Positions 1 to 8,056 of a stretch of 49,624 nt of DNA are shown here, in pieces; position 1 is the first letter of the stretch, and each line of letters begins with the position of its first letter. The notes under the pieces are model-generated. The model searched no databases. It saw only the letters and a program-made list of their open reading frames with translations, and had not been told where the DNA came from. The stretch is from DAOTWA01 sp034435955. Lineage in GTDB: Bacteria > Chloroflexota > Anaerolineae > Anaerolineales > Anaerolineaceae. A program made the position numbers and the translations under genes. Where the stretch lies: the NCBI GenBank assembly GCA_034435955.1, contig DAOTWA010000074.1, forward strand, positions 1 to 49,624, written 5' to 3'.

Positions 1-618
1 GTCGGGCAAACGATGTTCACCCGGGGTTTCCACAGCCTGCGCGAGGCCCATGTTTCGCCGGGTCTGCCCATCGGCGTGACCGGCGGCGCCGGCGAGCCGG
101 CTGAAGCCTCCCGACGTATCGCCGCAACGCCGGGCGTCATTTATCAGACCTTCGCCGGACAGGACTTTCGCGCCGTAGACCCGGGTGGGACGAAAGTAAA
201 GTTCACCCCCGGAGGCCAGGTTGCCGTCATCCCTGGGACGACTTCTGAGAATCATTTCTTATCGGCGCGGCTAAATTTGCCGCAAGGCGCACGGGTAATC
301 GAGTTGGTCTTTTATTACGTACGGGAGACAAACGGGACAATCGTCTTCCGCCTGGCTCGCTACGACCCGTCAGCCGCCTCGGTAGATTACCCGCTGACTC
401 TTACCGCTGGTGAGACGGTCAAGGGCGAAGTGCAGTCCGTCTACGCCATGGGAAGCATGGATGCCCCGCTCGCGGTGATCGACAATGCGGTTTACCAGTA
501 CTCGCTGGAATACTTCCCCTCCCCCGGCTCGCATCAACACAATGATGCTCTACGGTTAAGCGGGGCGCGCATCGGATACGTGCTGCCGACGACCTACATT
601 CCGGTGGTGAGCAAATAA
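1..618 (+). CDS. C-terminal part of an extracellular beta-rich protein (hypothetical, truncated by window edge)
   Basis: The reading frame is open from base 1, so the ATG at 13 is probably internal and the gene starts upstream of the window. The visible ~205 residues contain no catalytic motif I recognise. The body is rich in beta-strand-like alternation (around residues 60-190) and ends with a short aromatic/proline/basic tail, YIPVVSK. In my recollection similar tails and similar beta-sandwich modules close many secreted proteins of Chloroflexota, so a secreted or surface role is inferred, not shown. Its TAA stop directly abuts the stop codon of the convergent RNase H gene (TAATTA, no gap). 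No function is assigned. Confidence 0.6.
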   Translation, partial: VGQTMFTRGFHSLREAHVSPGLPIGVTGGAGEPAEASRRIAATPGVIYQTFAGQDFRAVDPGGTKVKFTPGGQVAVIPGTTSENHFLSARLNLPQGARVIELVFYYVRETNGTIVFRLARYDPSAASVDYPLTLTAGETVKGEVQSVYAMGSMDAPLAVIDNAVYQYSLEYFPSPGSHQHNDALRLSGARIGYVLPTTYIPVVSK

Positions 619-1062
619 TTAACGTGGGATCGAGGCTTTTGCCAGCCGGTCCACCCGTTCGTTGTCCGGGTCGCCGACATGACCGCGCACCCAGCGCCAT
701 TCGACCTGATGGCGAGCGAGCAGCCCATCCAGCTTCTGCCAAAGCTCCAGGTTGGCCAACGCCCCGCCTTTACGCTTCCAGTTTCTGGCCTTCCAGGCGG
801 GCAGCCATTCGGTCACCCCGCGCTGAAGGTATTGCGAATCGGTGTGCAGCCGCACCCGGCACGGTCGGTTTAGCGCGGAGAGGGCCTCCACTGCGGCGGT
901 CAGCTCCATGCGGTTGTTGGTGGTGCGCCTTTCCCCGCCGGTCAACTCTTTCTCATGGTGATTGAAACGCAGCAGGGCCGCCCAACCGCCTGGCCCGGGA
1001 TTCGGGTCGCAGGCGCCGTCGGTGTAGATCACCACCAGGGGCAATTCTTCTTCCGCGCTCAT
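619..1062 (-). CDS. rnhA: Ribonuclease HI
   Basis: Cleaves the RNA strand of RNA-DNA hybrids (R-loops, Okazaki primers) in the cytoplasm. The 147-residue protein has the usual single-domain length. The four catalytic acids of type-1 RNase H are visible: D15 in YTDGACDPNPGPGG, E53 in NNRMELTA, D75 in HTDSQYL and D138 in NERVDRLA; H128 in the RGHVGD loop is the usual assisting histidine. The basic/aromatic handle (WKARNWKRKGG, about 90-100) is also present, as in the E. coli enzyme. Its ATG overlaps the stop of the preceding solute-binding protein gene by four bases (ATGA), so the two are probably translationally coupled although functionally unrelated. Confidence 0.95.
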   Translation of the reverse strand: MSAEEELPLVVIYTDGACDPNPGPGGWAALLRFNHHEKELTGGERRTTNNRMELTAAVEALSALNRPCRVRLHTDSQYLQRGVTEWLPAWKARNWKRKGGALANLELWQKLDGLLARHQVEWRWVRGHVGDPDNERVDRLAKASIPR

Positions 1063-2495
1063 GAACCTTTATCCAGGACTTCGCGCACCATCTGATCGAG
1101 CTGCTGAACGATGTCAGGAACCTGCTCCGCCCTGGTATTGGCCTCGAACAACTGGCGGACGGCATCTTCGAGCACGTTGCGCGCAGTGCGCCAGGAGACT
1201 TCCTCTGGGGTAGCCTCAGCCTGGTCGAACCGGGCGGCGACGGCGCGCCATTGGGAGGGCATCGCAGCGTCGCTTTCCAGCATCTGCAGGGAGGAATTGC
1301 GCGCGGGGATGACGCCGGCGGCGCGCGCCTGCTCCGCCAGACGAGACGGATCAAGCAGCCAGCGGACCAGCAGCCAGGCAGCCAGTTGGCGCTCAGGATT
1401 CGAGCGGATCACGGCAAAGGATAGACCGTCGGCGATCAACAGGGGCGCCCCGTTCTGCGCCGGGAAGGGCACAATCGTCCATTCATCCGCAGAATCAGCC
1501 AGTTTCATCGCGCGCGCCTGGGCGGGGATTTCCTCCAGGCTGCCCGCGTACATCAACGCCATGCGGTGGGCGAAATAATCGTAGGGTGAGGGGTTGCGCG
1601 CCAGCCAGGCGCAGCCCTGATCGAAAAGACGCTTGAGATAGGCGAAGGCATCCACAACTTCGGGGGTATTCAATCGATATTCGCCGGAAGCGGACGGCCG
1701 AAGGTTGCCGCCAAAGGCGGTCACCCAGCTCGAGGCGGTCAGCCAATCGCTGGCCGCAATCCAGCCGCCGGTGCCGCGTCGCTCCAGCTCAGGCGCGACA
1801 GCATTGGCCTTGGCGGCCGCGCAGACCTGCTGTTCAAACTCTCCCGGGTTGGCGGGCGGCGAATCAAAGCCCAGTTCGCGCGCCCAGGTCTGGTTGTAAT
1901 AAAGCACCCCGCCATCCAGGAGCCAGGGCACTCCCAGGCGGACCTGTCCGTCCAGGCCAGCCTGCCAGAAGGGGGTTAAAAAGTCGGCCTCTTCACCCGA
2001 TTTCAGACCCCATTCGGCATCCTTCACGTAAGGGGACAAATCCAGGAGCAGCTCAGAGGTGGACTGGAAGGCGCGAAGTTGGAGGGGCAGAAGGGTGACC
2101 AGATCGGGGGGAGGGGAAGCAGAACTGAGCGGCTGAATGGCGTCCAGCAGATCGGATGAAGTCAAAAAACCTCGCGGGCGCACCAGAATCCCCCAGGGAT
2201 TAATTGCATTGAACTGGACGATGAGCTTTTCCAGCGTCTGTCCGGCTGGCTCGTCCAGGGCATACCAGAAAGTCAAACTGGTTCCGCGCAGCGCATCCGC
2301 GCTCACGCCGAGGCCAGGGGTGGGAACAGGCGTCGTGCTGTGAACCGGTGTGGGAGATGGGTCAGCTTTAGCGAGCGTGCTGGTGGCGGAGGCCGGCGTG
2401 GGCCGGGGAGCTGGCCCGGCGCAGGCGGCCAGAAACCAACTCAGCAGCAGGAACCCAACAACAATGCGACGCAGCAGAGGGGTTCTCAAAGACAC
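1059..2495 (-). CDS. ABC transporter family-1 extracellular solute-binding lipoprotein
   Basis: Probable high-affinity binding component of a carbohydrate-type (CUT1) ABC importer, anchored to the outer face of the membrane. A signal sequence of about 24 residues ends in the lipobox LAAC with lipidated C25, followed by a Pro/Thr/Ser-rich linker to about residue 62. The mature part (LTFWYALDEPAGQTLEKLIVQFN and onward) has the fold pattern of family-1 binding proteins, and 478 residues is a normal length. No cognate permeases or ATPase lie next to it in the window. It sits between the M50 protease gene (85-base gap upstream) and rnhA (4-base overlap downstream). The substrate cannot be read from the sequence. 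Confidence 0.85.
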   Translation of the reverse strand: MSLRTPLLRRIVVGFLLLSWFLAACAGPAPRPTPASATSTLAKADPSPTPVHSTTPVPTPGLGVSADALRGTSLTFWYALDEPAGQTLEKLIVQFNAINPWGILVRPRGFLTSSDLLDAIQPLSSASPPPDLVTLLPLQLRAFQSTSELLLDLSPYVKDAEWGLKSGEEADFLTPFWQAGLDGQVRLGVPWLLDGGVLYYNQTWARELGFDSPPANPGEFEQQVCAAAKANAVAPELERRGTGGWIAASDWLTASSWVTAFGGNLRPSASGEYRLNTPEVVDAFAYLKRLFDQGCAWLARNPSPYDYFAHRMALMYAGSLEEIPAQARAMKLADSADEWTIVPFPAQNGAPLLIADGLSFAVIRSNPERQLAAWLLVRWLLDPSRLAEQARAAGVIPARNSSLQMLESDAAMPSQWRAVAARFDQAEATPEEVSWRTARNVLEDAVRQLFEANTRAEQVPDIVQQLDQMVREVLDKGS

Positions 2496-2580
2496 ACTCG
2501 CCCGAAGCGATCAACCGGCATGCGGTCCCGAAAGGGTCGTATCTGCACCAGGGCCGGATGCAGCCGAAAGCTTGCTGGCC

Positions 2581-3792
2581 TCACCCACCGACCAGCACCA
2601 GCGGTACGGGGGTGAAGACCAGAACGAAGATGACCAGCGCCAGAACGGCCAACGCTTTGCGCGGCCCATCCAGGGGCGTGATCTGGTCCAACGGCTCGGC
2701 GTATACACGGCCGAGCAGGAAAATCAGCAGCGCCCACAGCCACCAGCCGTTCCAGAAGAAGCCCAGGCCGACCAAGGCAACCAGGATGAATGGAAGCAGC
2801 AAACGGGCACGCCGAGCGCCCAGGAGCACATAGAGCATGTGGCCGCCATCGAGCTGTCCGGCGGGTATCAGATTCAATGAGGTGACCAGGATGCCGATCC
2901 AGCCGGCCCAAGCCACCGGGTTGAGCATCACATCCACGCCGCCCAGGGGCAGCGGCTGGCCGGTGAAAATGTAGCGCAGCCAGTAAAGCGCCGGCGGCAC
3001 GCCGCCATAGCTCGCGGGCGCAGGCAGAAGCTGATGAAAAACAGCAAATTTCGCCAGCAGATACAAGAGCGAATTACCCTCGAGCTGCAGACCGACGCCC
3101 GGCCGCATAATGCTTGGAATCTCACCCACCTTGGAAAGCGACAGGCCGATGAGCAGCACAGGGATGGCCACGATCAATCCTGCCAGCGGGCCGGCGATGC
3201 CGATGTCTAGAAGGATGCGCCGGTTTTTGGGGGGCTCTTTCATGTTGATGAAAGCGCCCAGTGTGCCAAAGGGGCTGAAGGGCAACGGCAGAAAATACGG
3301 CAACGTGACATAGGTCTTATGATAGCGGCCAGCCAGGTAATGGCCAAACTCGTGGGCCACCAGGATGGCCAGCAGGCTGACGGCAAAAGGCCAGCCGCTG
3401 CCCAGATTGCGTAAGATCGCCAGAAAAAGCTGGCCCAGGCTGGCTCCAACCGGGCCTTCCAGGTTGTTGAGCGCCCCCGCCATGAGCACGCTGATGACCG
3501 TCAGGCCGAAGAGCAAAACGTTGACGCCCGGATTGTAGGGTTTGGGCCGGATGCGGCCGGACATAAGCAAAATGAGATGCCGGTCGCCCTCCTTGCGGAA
3601 CAAGGGGGTGATATTATAGGGTTTGAGCTGTTCACTTAGCCAGTCGTAATCGGCGGCCGAGTCCTGTCCCCGCAACCGCCCCCGATACCGCACCAGAAAG
3701 TTCTGATTGCCCTCGCCGAGGGTTACATCCTCGACGTAAAAAATACGCTGTATCAGGTTGTTAATCGATTCTTGCGGATATTCCGATGCCAT
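2581..3792 (-). CDS. Site-2-type intramembrane metalloprotease (peptidase family M50)
   Basis: Polytopic zinc protease that would cut membrane proteins within the bilayer. The zinc-binding motif is H147-E-F-G-H151 inside a hydrophobic helix, and the second metal-ligand motif is N307-L-I-P-A-G-Q-L-D315-G, matching the NPxxxxDG element of M50. A soluble domain of about 85 residues precedes the first membrane segment, an arrangement like the EGY-type plant/cyanobacterial proteases; about eight hydrophobic segments follow. 403 residues fits that subfamily. The start ATG is preceded by AGGTG. The gene lies only 32 bases downstream of the tRNA-Sec gene on the same strand with no terminator visible between them, so it may share that promoter. 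Target unknown. Confidence 0.88.
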   Translation of the reverse strand: MASEYPQESINNLIQRIFYVEDVTLGEGNQNFLVRYRGRLRGQDSAADYDWLSEQLKPYNITPLFRKEGDRHLILLMSGRIRPKPYNPGVNVLLFGLTVISVLMAGALNNLEGPVGASLGQLFLAILRNLGSGWPFAVSLLAILVAHEFGHYLAGRYHKTYVTLPYFLPLPFSPFGTLGAFINMKEPPKNRRILLDIGIAGPLAGLIVAIPVLLIGLSLSKVGEIPSIMRPGVGLQLEGNSLLYLLAKFAVFHQLLPAPASYGGVPPALYWLRYIFTGQPLPLGGVDVMLNPVAWAGWIGILVTSLNLIPAGQLDGGHMLYVLLGARRARLLLPFILVALVGLGFFWNGWWLWALLIFLLGRVYAEPLDQITPLDGPRKALAVLALVIFVLVFTPVPLVLVGG

Positions 3793-3824
3793 AGAATGTT
3801 CACCTAACCTTCATGTCCTTGCCA

Positions 3825-3920
3825 GGCGGGAATGGATGGGAGTCGAACCCACCACGGCCCGCAACGCGACCCGACACCGGTTTTGAAGACCGGGGAGCCC
3901 ACCGGGACTCATCCACTCCC
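3825..3920 (-). tRNA. selC: Selenocysteine tRNA, anticodon TCA
   Basis: Read on the minus strand, the RNA begins GGGAGTGG and folds with an 8-bp acceptor stem (one G:U), a 6-bp D stem with a 4-base loop, a 5-bp anticodon stem CCGGT/ACCGG with loop CTTCAAA (anticodon TCA), a long variable arm and a 5-bp T stem with TTCGACT loop. The 8+5 acceptor/T stack, the 6-bp D stem, G73 and the UGA-reading anticodon are the hallmarks of bacterial tRNA-Sec. CC is encoded after G73 but not the final A. It implies that the organism makes selenoproteins, although no selA, selB or selD gene is in the window. Confidence 0.93.
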
Positions 3921-3928
3921 GAGGGTTA

Positions 3929-3957
3929 AGCATACCCCAGGGAAGGTGCTTTTGCAA
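3929..3957 (-). promoter_or_regulatory. Promoter of the tRNA-Sec gene
   Basis: On the minus strand TTGCAA (3957-3952) and TATGCT (3934-3929) are spaced by 17 bases, and the -10 box ends 8 bases before the tRNA 5' end. This is a sigma-70-like promoter well placed to give a very short leader. Confidence 0.7.
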
Positions 3958-4064
3958 GACAAAGACGGACTTCGAGCCTGATAATTTTTATTATTTCAAA
4001 ATCCTGATGGCTTTCGAACAAATCAATAACAGAAAAATTGAGCCAGAAATTCACAAAATTGTTA

Positions 4065-4093
4065 TTGTATTTTTAATCAAAAGTCCTTATACT
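4065..4093 (+). promoter_or_regulatory. Promoter for the ATP-grasp ligase gene
   Basis: TTGTAT (4065-4070) and TATACT (4088-4093) are separated by 17 bases, in an AT-rich stretch (about 3960-4130) that contrasts with the GC-rich genes around it. It would give a leader of about 43 bases before the ATG at 4143. Confidence 0.65.
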
Positions 4094-4142
4094 ATACCTT
4101 CGGAAATCAGATACCAATTTTCAGAGGAGTTTGAGATTTCTC

Positions 4143-5369
4143 ATGGAAGAAACGACGACGCTAGAGAGTCTGGAACAAGAAAGCGACAAGCCTCCCAGTA
4201 CCAGGCCGCAGCCGGCGCGACCCTGGCGGGTAGCGGTTATCGCCAACCTGAAGGGGGAAACGACGCTACCGCACGATGGCCCCGCCGATGCCGGCGCGGA
4301 ATACGACCGAAAAGAGACCATACAGGCCATTCAAGAGGCCATAGAGTCTGACGGTCATACTACCATTTTCCTCAACGCCGACAACCATCTCATCGACAGA
4401 CTGCGCGAAATCTACCCGGATATATGCTTCAACCTGTCTGAAGGCAGTTACGGGGATGCGCGCGAGGCGCAGGTGCCCGCCCTGCTGGAGCTTCTGCACA
4501 TTCCATATACGGCATCGCGCGTACTGGCCAACGCCATCGCCCTGGACAAGGCCATGACCAAGCGAGTTTGGCGTGATTTCGGTCTGCCTACGGCTGAGTT
4601 CCAGGAATTTGCCACCGGTCATGAGCCAATCTCGCCTCATCTGCACTTTCCTTTGTTCGTAAAACCCGCCCGCGAGGGCACGGGCATGGGCACGGACCTG
4701 GGCTCGATCGTGCACAACCGCAGCGAGCTGCGCCGGCGGGTTGAGTGGACGATCCGCACCTACCAGCAACCCGCGTTGGTCGAGGAATATCTGTCCGGGC
4801 GCGAGTTCACCGTGGGCGTTCTGGGGCGGCCCGGCGCGCGAGAATACAGCCCGCGGCCCTGGCTGTATGCACGCGACGGCTACCACCGCCTCCCGGTGCT
4901 GGAGGTCGACAGTTCACATTCCGTGACCCCGGGCGTCTATGGGCACGATGCGAAATCGATCAATTACGGAGAGGCAGGCATTCCCGACTTTATCTGCCCA
5001 GCGCGCATCCCGGCCAGCCTGGCGCGGAGTCTGCAGGACCTGGCGATCAAAGCCCATGAGGCGATCGGCGCAGTCGACGTCTCGCGTGTGGACATCCGTC
5101 TGGATGCCGAGGGCAACCCGCGTCTGCTGGAGATCAACACCTTACCCGGGCTGACGCCTGGCTTCAGCGATCTGGTGGTGATCGCTCAGGCCGATGGGAT
5201 CAGTTACCGCGAGCTGATCCTGGAAATCCTGTATTTGGGCGCCTCGCGCTTCGGCCTGCTTGAGAAGCCAGTCGAGGTGGCGGCCCGATCGCTGACGATG
5301 CCAGCCTACCGCCGTTTGCGTCCGACGAACCGCTACCCCGTAGGTTACGGCAAGTCGATCGGCGTATAA
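4143..5369 (+). CDS. D-alanine--D-alanine ligase-like ATP-grasp enzyme
   Basis: Likely an ATP-dependent carboxylate-amine ligase. After a Pro-rich N-terminal ~35 residues, the order is a Rossmann-like N domain with DICFNLSEGSYGDAREAQVPALLE (the D-Ala ligase NxxxG substrate loop), the ATP-grasp lid (FPLFVKPAREGTGMG) and the C-terminal metal/ATP site (VDIRLDAEGNPRLLEINTLPGLTP), where E and N are the usual Mg ligands. 408 residues is longer than true Ddl (about 310), with an extra ~50 residues at the C terminus, so the substrate may not be D-alanine. A TTG at 4131 in the same frame is only one base from the AGGAG at 4125-4129, so the ATG at 4143 (13-base spacing) is preferred. The gene has its own promoter and terminator and appears monocistronic. 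Confidence 0.85.
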   Translation: MEETTTLESLEQESDKPPSTRPQPARPWRVAVIANLKGETTLPHDGPADAGAEYDRKETIQAIQEAIESDGHTTIFLNADNHLIDRLREIYPDICFNLSEGSYGDAREAQVPALLELLHIPYTASRVLANAIALDKAMTKRVWRDFGLPTAEFQEFATGHEPISPHLHFPLFVKPAREGTGMGTDLGSIVHNRSELRRRVEWTIRTYQQPALVEEYLSGREFTVGVLGRPGAREYSPRPWLYARDGYHRLPVLEVDSSHSVTPGVYGHDAKSINYGEAGIPDFICPARIPASLARSLQDLAIKAHEAIGAVDVSRVDIRLDAEGNPRLLEINTLPGLTPGFSDLVVIAQADGISYRELILEILYLGASRFGLLEKPVEVAARSLTMPAYRRLRPTNRYPVGYGKSIGV

Positions 5370-5390
5370 GGCTTTTTGTTCTGGACAGTT

Positions 5391-5425
5391 TCAACCCCGA
5401 ACGGATTGTTCGGGGTTGATTTTTT
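5391..5425 (+). terminator. Rho-independent terminator of the ATP-grasp gene
   Basis: A perfect 12-bp stem (5391-5402 with 5408-5419), loop GGATT, followed by six T (5420-5425). It lies 21 bases after the stop codon and insulates the convergent PAP2 gene. Confidence 0.93.
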
Positions 5426-5440
5426 AAATAAGCCAGAGAG

Positions 5441-6055
5441 TCAATGGAATAAGAAAGGGATTACCGAAAACAAGAAAGGTTTCAGCCGTAGAACCGCCAG
5501 GCCGAAAATGATCCCCAGCAGCACACCGGCGGCCACGTCCGAAAGATAATGCAGACGCATCTGGACGCGCGCCAGGCCCACCAGCGGGGCCCACAGCAGC
5601 AACACGGCGGCCAGCCAGAAAGGACCAGCGCCGCAAGCGATCACCGCCAGCATGAAGGCGCGCGCGGCGTGCCCCGATGGGAACGAATGTGGGTCGGTGT
5701 TGCGGTAAATGGCGCCCCATTCTCCCTCCGGCCGGCGGCGGCGCACCAGGAATTTGATTGCCAAAACCAGGCCGGCCAACCCGGCCACACCCACGGCCAT
5801 CAAAGCCGCCCGCCCTCGCCAGACTGTGCCTCCAATAAGCCACACCAGCGCCAGACCGGCCATCCAGAACCAGGAATCGCCCGAGTGGGCCAGGAAGGCG
5901 GCCAGGCCACGCCAGGAGCTCCTCTGGCCGTCCAAGCGCAGGCGCTCGGAGAGGCGCGCATCCAGCTCGAACAATGAGCCCCAGCTCACCCGGGCTGTAC
6001 GCACAACAACGGGCGGGGTCGCATCAGGTGGTTGGGGGTCCTCACTGGCTGACAT
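5441..6055 (-). CDS. PAP2-family membrane phosphatase
   Basis: Probable lipid-phosphate phosphatase (phosphatidic acid, undecaprenyl-diphosphate or similar) in the cytoplasmic membrane. The three-part PAP2 signature is complete: KFLVRRRRP (motif 1, KxxxxxxRP), PSGH in HSFPSGHAARAF (motif 2) and ARVQMRLHYLSD (motif 3, with R, H and D of the phosphohistidine site). About five or six hydrophobic segments surround the motifs, and 204 residues is a normal length. It is transcribed alone on the minus strand, facing the ATP-grasp terminator, and diverges from the solute-binding operon at 6292. Which lipid it acts on cannot be told. An undecaprenyl-diphosphate role would fit the cell-wall-like ligase next door, but this is a guess. 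Confidence 0.88.
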   Translation of the reverse strand: MSASEDPQPPDATPPVVVRTARVSWGSLFELDARLSERLRLDGQRSSWRGLAAFLAHSGDSWFWMAGLALVWLIGGTVWRGRAALMAVGVAGLAGLVLAIKFLVRRRRPEGEWGAIYRNTDPHSFPSGHAARAFMLAVIACGAGPFWLAAVLLLWAPLVGLARVQMRLHYLSDVAAGVLLGIIFGLAVLRLKPFLFSVIPFLFH

Positions 6056-6125
6056 AACATCCGCGGAGTATACAACAAAGTGAGGTTTCTGGACAGGCGG
6101 GGGTTTTCATTTCCAAAAATCCTGA

Positions 6126-6153
6126 TTGACTTTATGAGTTTTAGGCGTATAAT
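6126..6153 (+). promoter_or_regulatory. Promoter of the family-5 solute-binding protein operon
   Basis: TTGACT (6126-6131), 16-base spacer, TATAAT (6148-6153). The match is close to sigma-70 consensus. It gives a leader of about 130 bases before the GTG at 6292, and that leader contains a small hairpin (AAGGAG/CTCCTT, 6196-6215). Confidence 0.8.
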
Positions 6154-6291
6154 GATTTCTAACCTGCCTCCGACGGATGCAGGCATTATGCCGGGAAGGA
6201 GGTGGTTATCTCCTTTTAGAGACGGAAACGCCCCATTCTGTCCTGAATTCCAGCAAGTTCCCAATCAGTTACATACGCAAGGAGGAGAAAA

Positions 6292-8031
6292 GTGAAACGG
6301 TTCAAGCTATATCCATTTGTGGCGCTGGTGGTGTTGCTGAGCGTGGCATTGGCCTCATGCACACCCGCGGGCACAGCTTCGCCCGCCCCAACACAAGCTC
6401 AGCCAGCCACCGAGGCGCCAACCCAACCCGCGGCCCCAACCGAGGTCCCCACGGCCGCGGCAGCCTTCCAGCCGATGAAAGTGGAGGCGCCGGACTGCAA
6501 TTACGGTACGGCAGATCAACCCGCCAAGCTCAAATCCATCGAAGCGGTTGATCAGTACACGGTGAAGTTCACCCTGTGCGCGCCGGATCCGGCCTTCGCT
6601 TCCAAGGTCGCCTTCTCCGTCTTCTCGATCACCAGCAAGGATAACCTGGACAAGAACGGCGGCGATTCGGTCAAGATGAGCGATGTGCCTGATGGCACCG
6701 GCCCTTACATGCTCAAAGAGTGGGTGCGCGGCGACCACATCACCTTTGTGGCCAACCCCAACTTCTGGGGCGACGCGCCGAAGGCCAAGACCCTGATCTT
6801 CCGCTGGTCCGAACAATCTTCCCAGCGTCTGCTGGAGCTACAATCCGGCACGGTGGACGGGATCGACAACCCTGCCCCGGAGGATTTCAAGACCATCGAA
6901 GCCGACAGCAACCTGAAGATTTACCCCCGCCCACCGCTGAACATCTTCTATATCGGCTTTCAGGTCGACCTAAAGCCATTCGACAATGAAAAAGTGCGCC
7001 AGGCCTTCGCCATGGCCATCGACCGCAAGCGCATCGTGGACAACTATTATCCCGAAGGCTCGCTTGTGGCGACCAACTTCGTCCCGCCTGCGATCGAACC
7101 CGGGTACAATGCGAACCAGCCCTGGTATGACTACAATCCTGACGAAGCCAAGAAAATGCTCACCGACGCGGGCTTCGACTTCAGCCAGAAGATTCCGCTC
7201 TCCTACCGCAACGTAGTCCGCCCATACCTGCCCAACCCAAAGCAGGTCGCCCAGGAAATCCAGGCGGAATTGGCCAAGATCGGCGTGCAGGTAACCCTGA
7301 ATGAGATGGAATCGGCCGCCTTCATTGACGCTACCGCCGCCGGTAAAGAGCCCTTCTATCTGCTGGGCTGGAACGCCGACTACCCAGATGCGACCAACTT
7401 CTACGATTACCACTTCGCCAACCCAAATAATCAGCAGTTTGGCAAGGTCTTCTCGGACATAGCGACAGAAATCAACGCCGCTGCCCAATTGAGTGACGCA
7501 GCCCAGCGCCAGCAGCATTATGACAAAGTCAACGAGCTGCTCAAGCAGCATGTGCCCATGATCCCGGTGGCGCACGGCGCTTCGGCCACGGTCTTCAAGG
7601 CTGCAGTGCAGGGAGCTCACGCCAGCCCGCTGGGCAACGAGTACTTTGCTGTCATGACCCCGGCCTCCGGGGATCAGCTTGTCTGGATGCAGAACGGTGA
7701 ACCGGCTGCCCTCTGGTGCGTGGACGAGACCGACGGCGAAACCCTGCGCGCCTGCGAGCAGATGTACAACGCTCTGCTGTCCTTCAAAGTGGGCAGCACC
7801 GAAGTGGAGCCTGGCCTGGCCGAAACCTGGTCAGCCAACCCGGATGCAACCGTGTGGACCTTTAACCTCCGCCACGGCGTGAAATTCTTCTCCGGCAAGG
7901 AGCTGGATGCCAACGACGTGGTGGCTACCTACGAGGCCGTGTGGAATGCTAAGAGTCCCAACCACAAAGGCCGTACGGGCAACTTCGAGTATTTCGGCAC
8001 CTTCTTCGGCGCCTTCTTGAATGCAAAGTAA
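6292..8031 (+). CDS. Peptide/nickel-type (SBP family 5) solute-binding lipoprotein with permuted domain order
   Basis: Binding component of an oligopeptide/dipeptide-like ABC importer. GTG start with AAGGAGG six bases upstream; signal sequence with lipobox LASC (C23) and a Pro/Thr/Ala linker to about residue 60. From about residue 83 (KSIEAVDQYTVKF) to about 455 the protein follows the part of family 5 that normally begins roughly 130 residues into the mature chain. After HASPLGNEYFAVM, where the family normally ends, about 120 more residues follow (458-579). They match the normal N-terminal lobe: an ACEQMYNALL element, AETWSANPDATVWTFNLRHGVKF and DANDVVATYEAVW. So all expected blocks are present but circularly permuted within one uninterrupted frame. 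The two permease genes follow. Confidence 0.88.
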   Translation: MKRFKLYPFVALVVLLSVALASCTPAGTASPAPTQAQPATEAPTQPAAPTEVPTAAAAFQPMKVEAPDCNYGTADQPAKLKSIEAVDQYTVKFTLCAPDPAFASKVAFSVFSITSKDNLDKNGGDSVKMSDVPDGTGPYMLKEWVRGDHITFVANPNFWGDAPKAKTLIFRWSEQSSQRLLELQSGTVDGIDNPAPEDFKTIEADSNLKIYPRPPLNIFYIGFQVDLKPFDNEKVRQAFAMAIDRKRIVDNYYPEGSLVATNFVPPAIEPGYNANQPWYDYNPDEAKKMLTDAGFDFSQKIPLSYRNVVRPYLPNPKQVAQEIQAELAKIGVQVTLNEMESAAFIDATAAGKEPFYLLGWNADYPDATNFYDYHFANPNNQQFGKVFSDIATEINAAAQLSDAAQRQQHYDKVNELLKQHVPMIPVAHGASATVFKAAVQGAHASPLGNEYFAVMTPASGDQLVWMQNGEPAALWCVDETDGETLRACEQMYNALLSFKVGSTEVEPGLAETWSANPDATVWTFNLRHGVKFFSGKELDANDVVATYEAVWNAKSPNHKGRTGNFEYFGTFFGAFLNAK

Positions 8032-8056
8032 CCAAGATACCATTCATCAATAATAG

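Noticed and set aside
4131..4142. TTG start for the ATP-grasp gene
   Set aside because: It is one base after the only Shine-Dalgarno sequence, too close for initiation.
6292..8031. Frameshift or two truncated genes as explanation for the odd solute-binding protein
   Set aside because: One uninterrupted frame with a single signal peptide, clean block boundaries and all blocks present once; a circular permutation explains it better.
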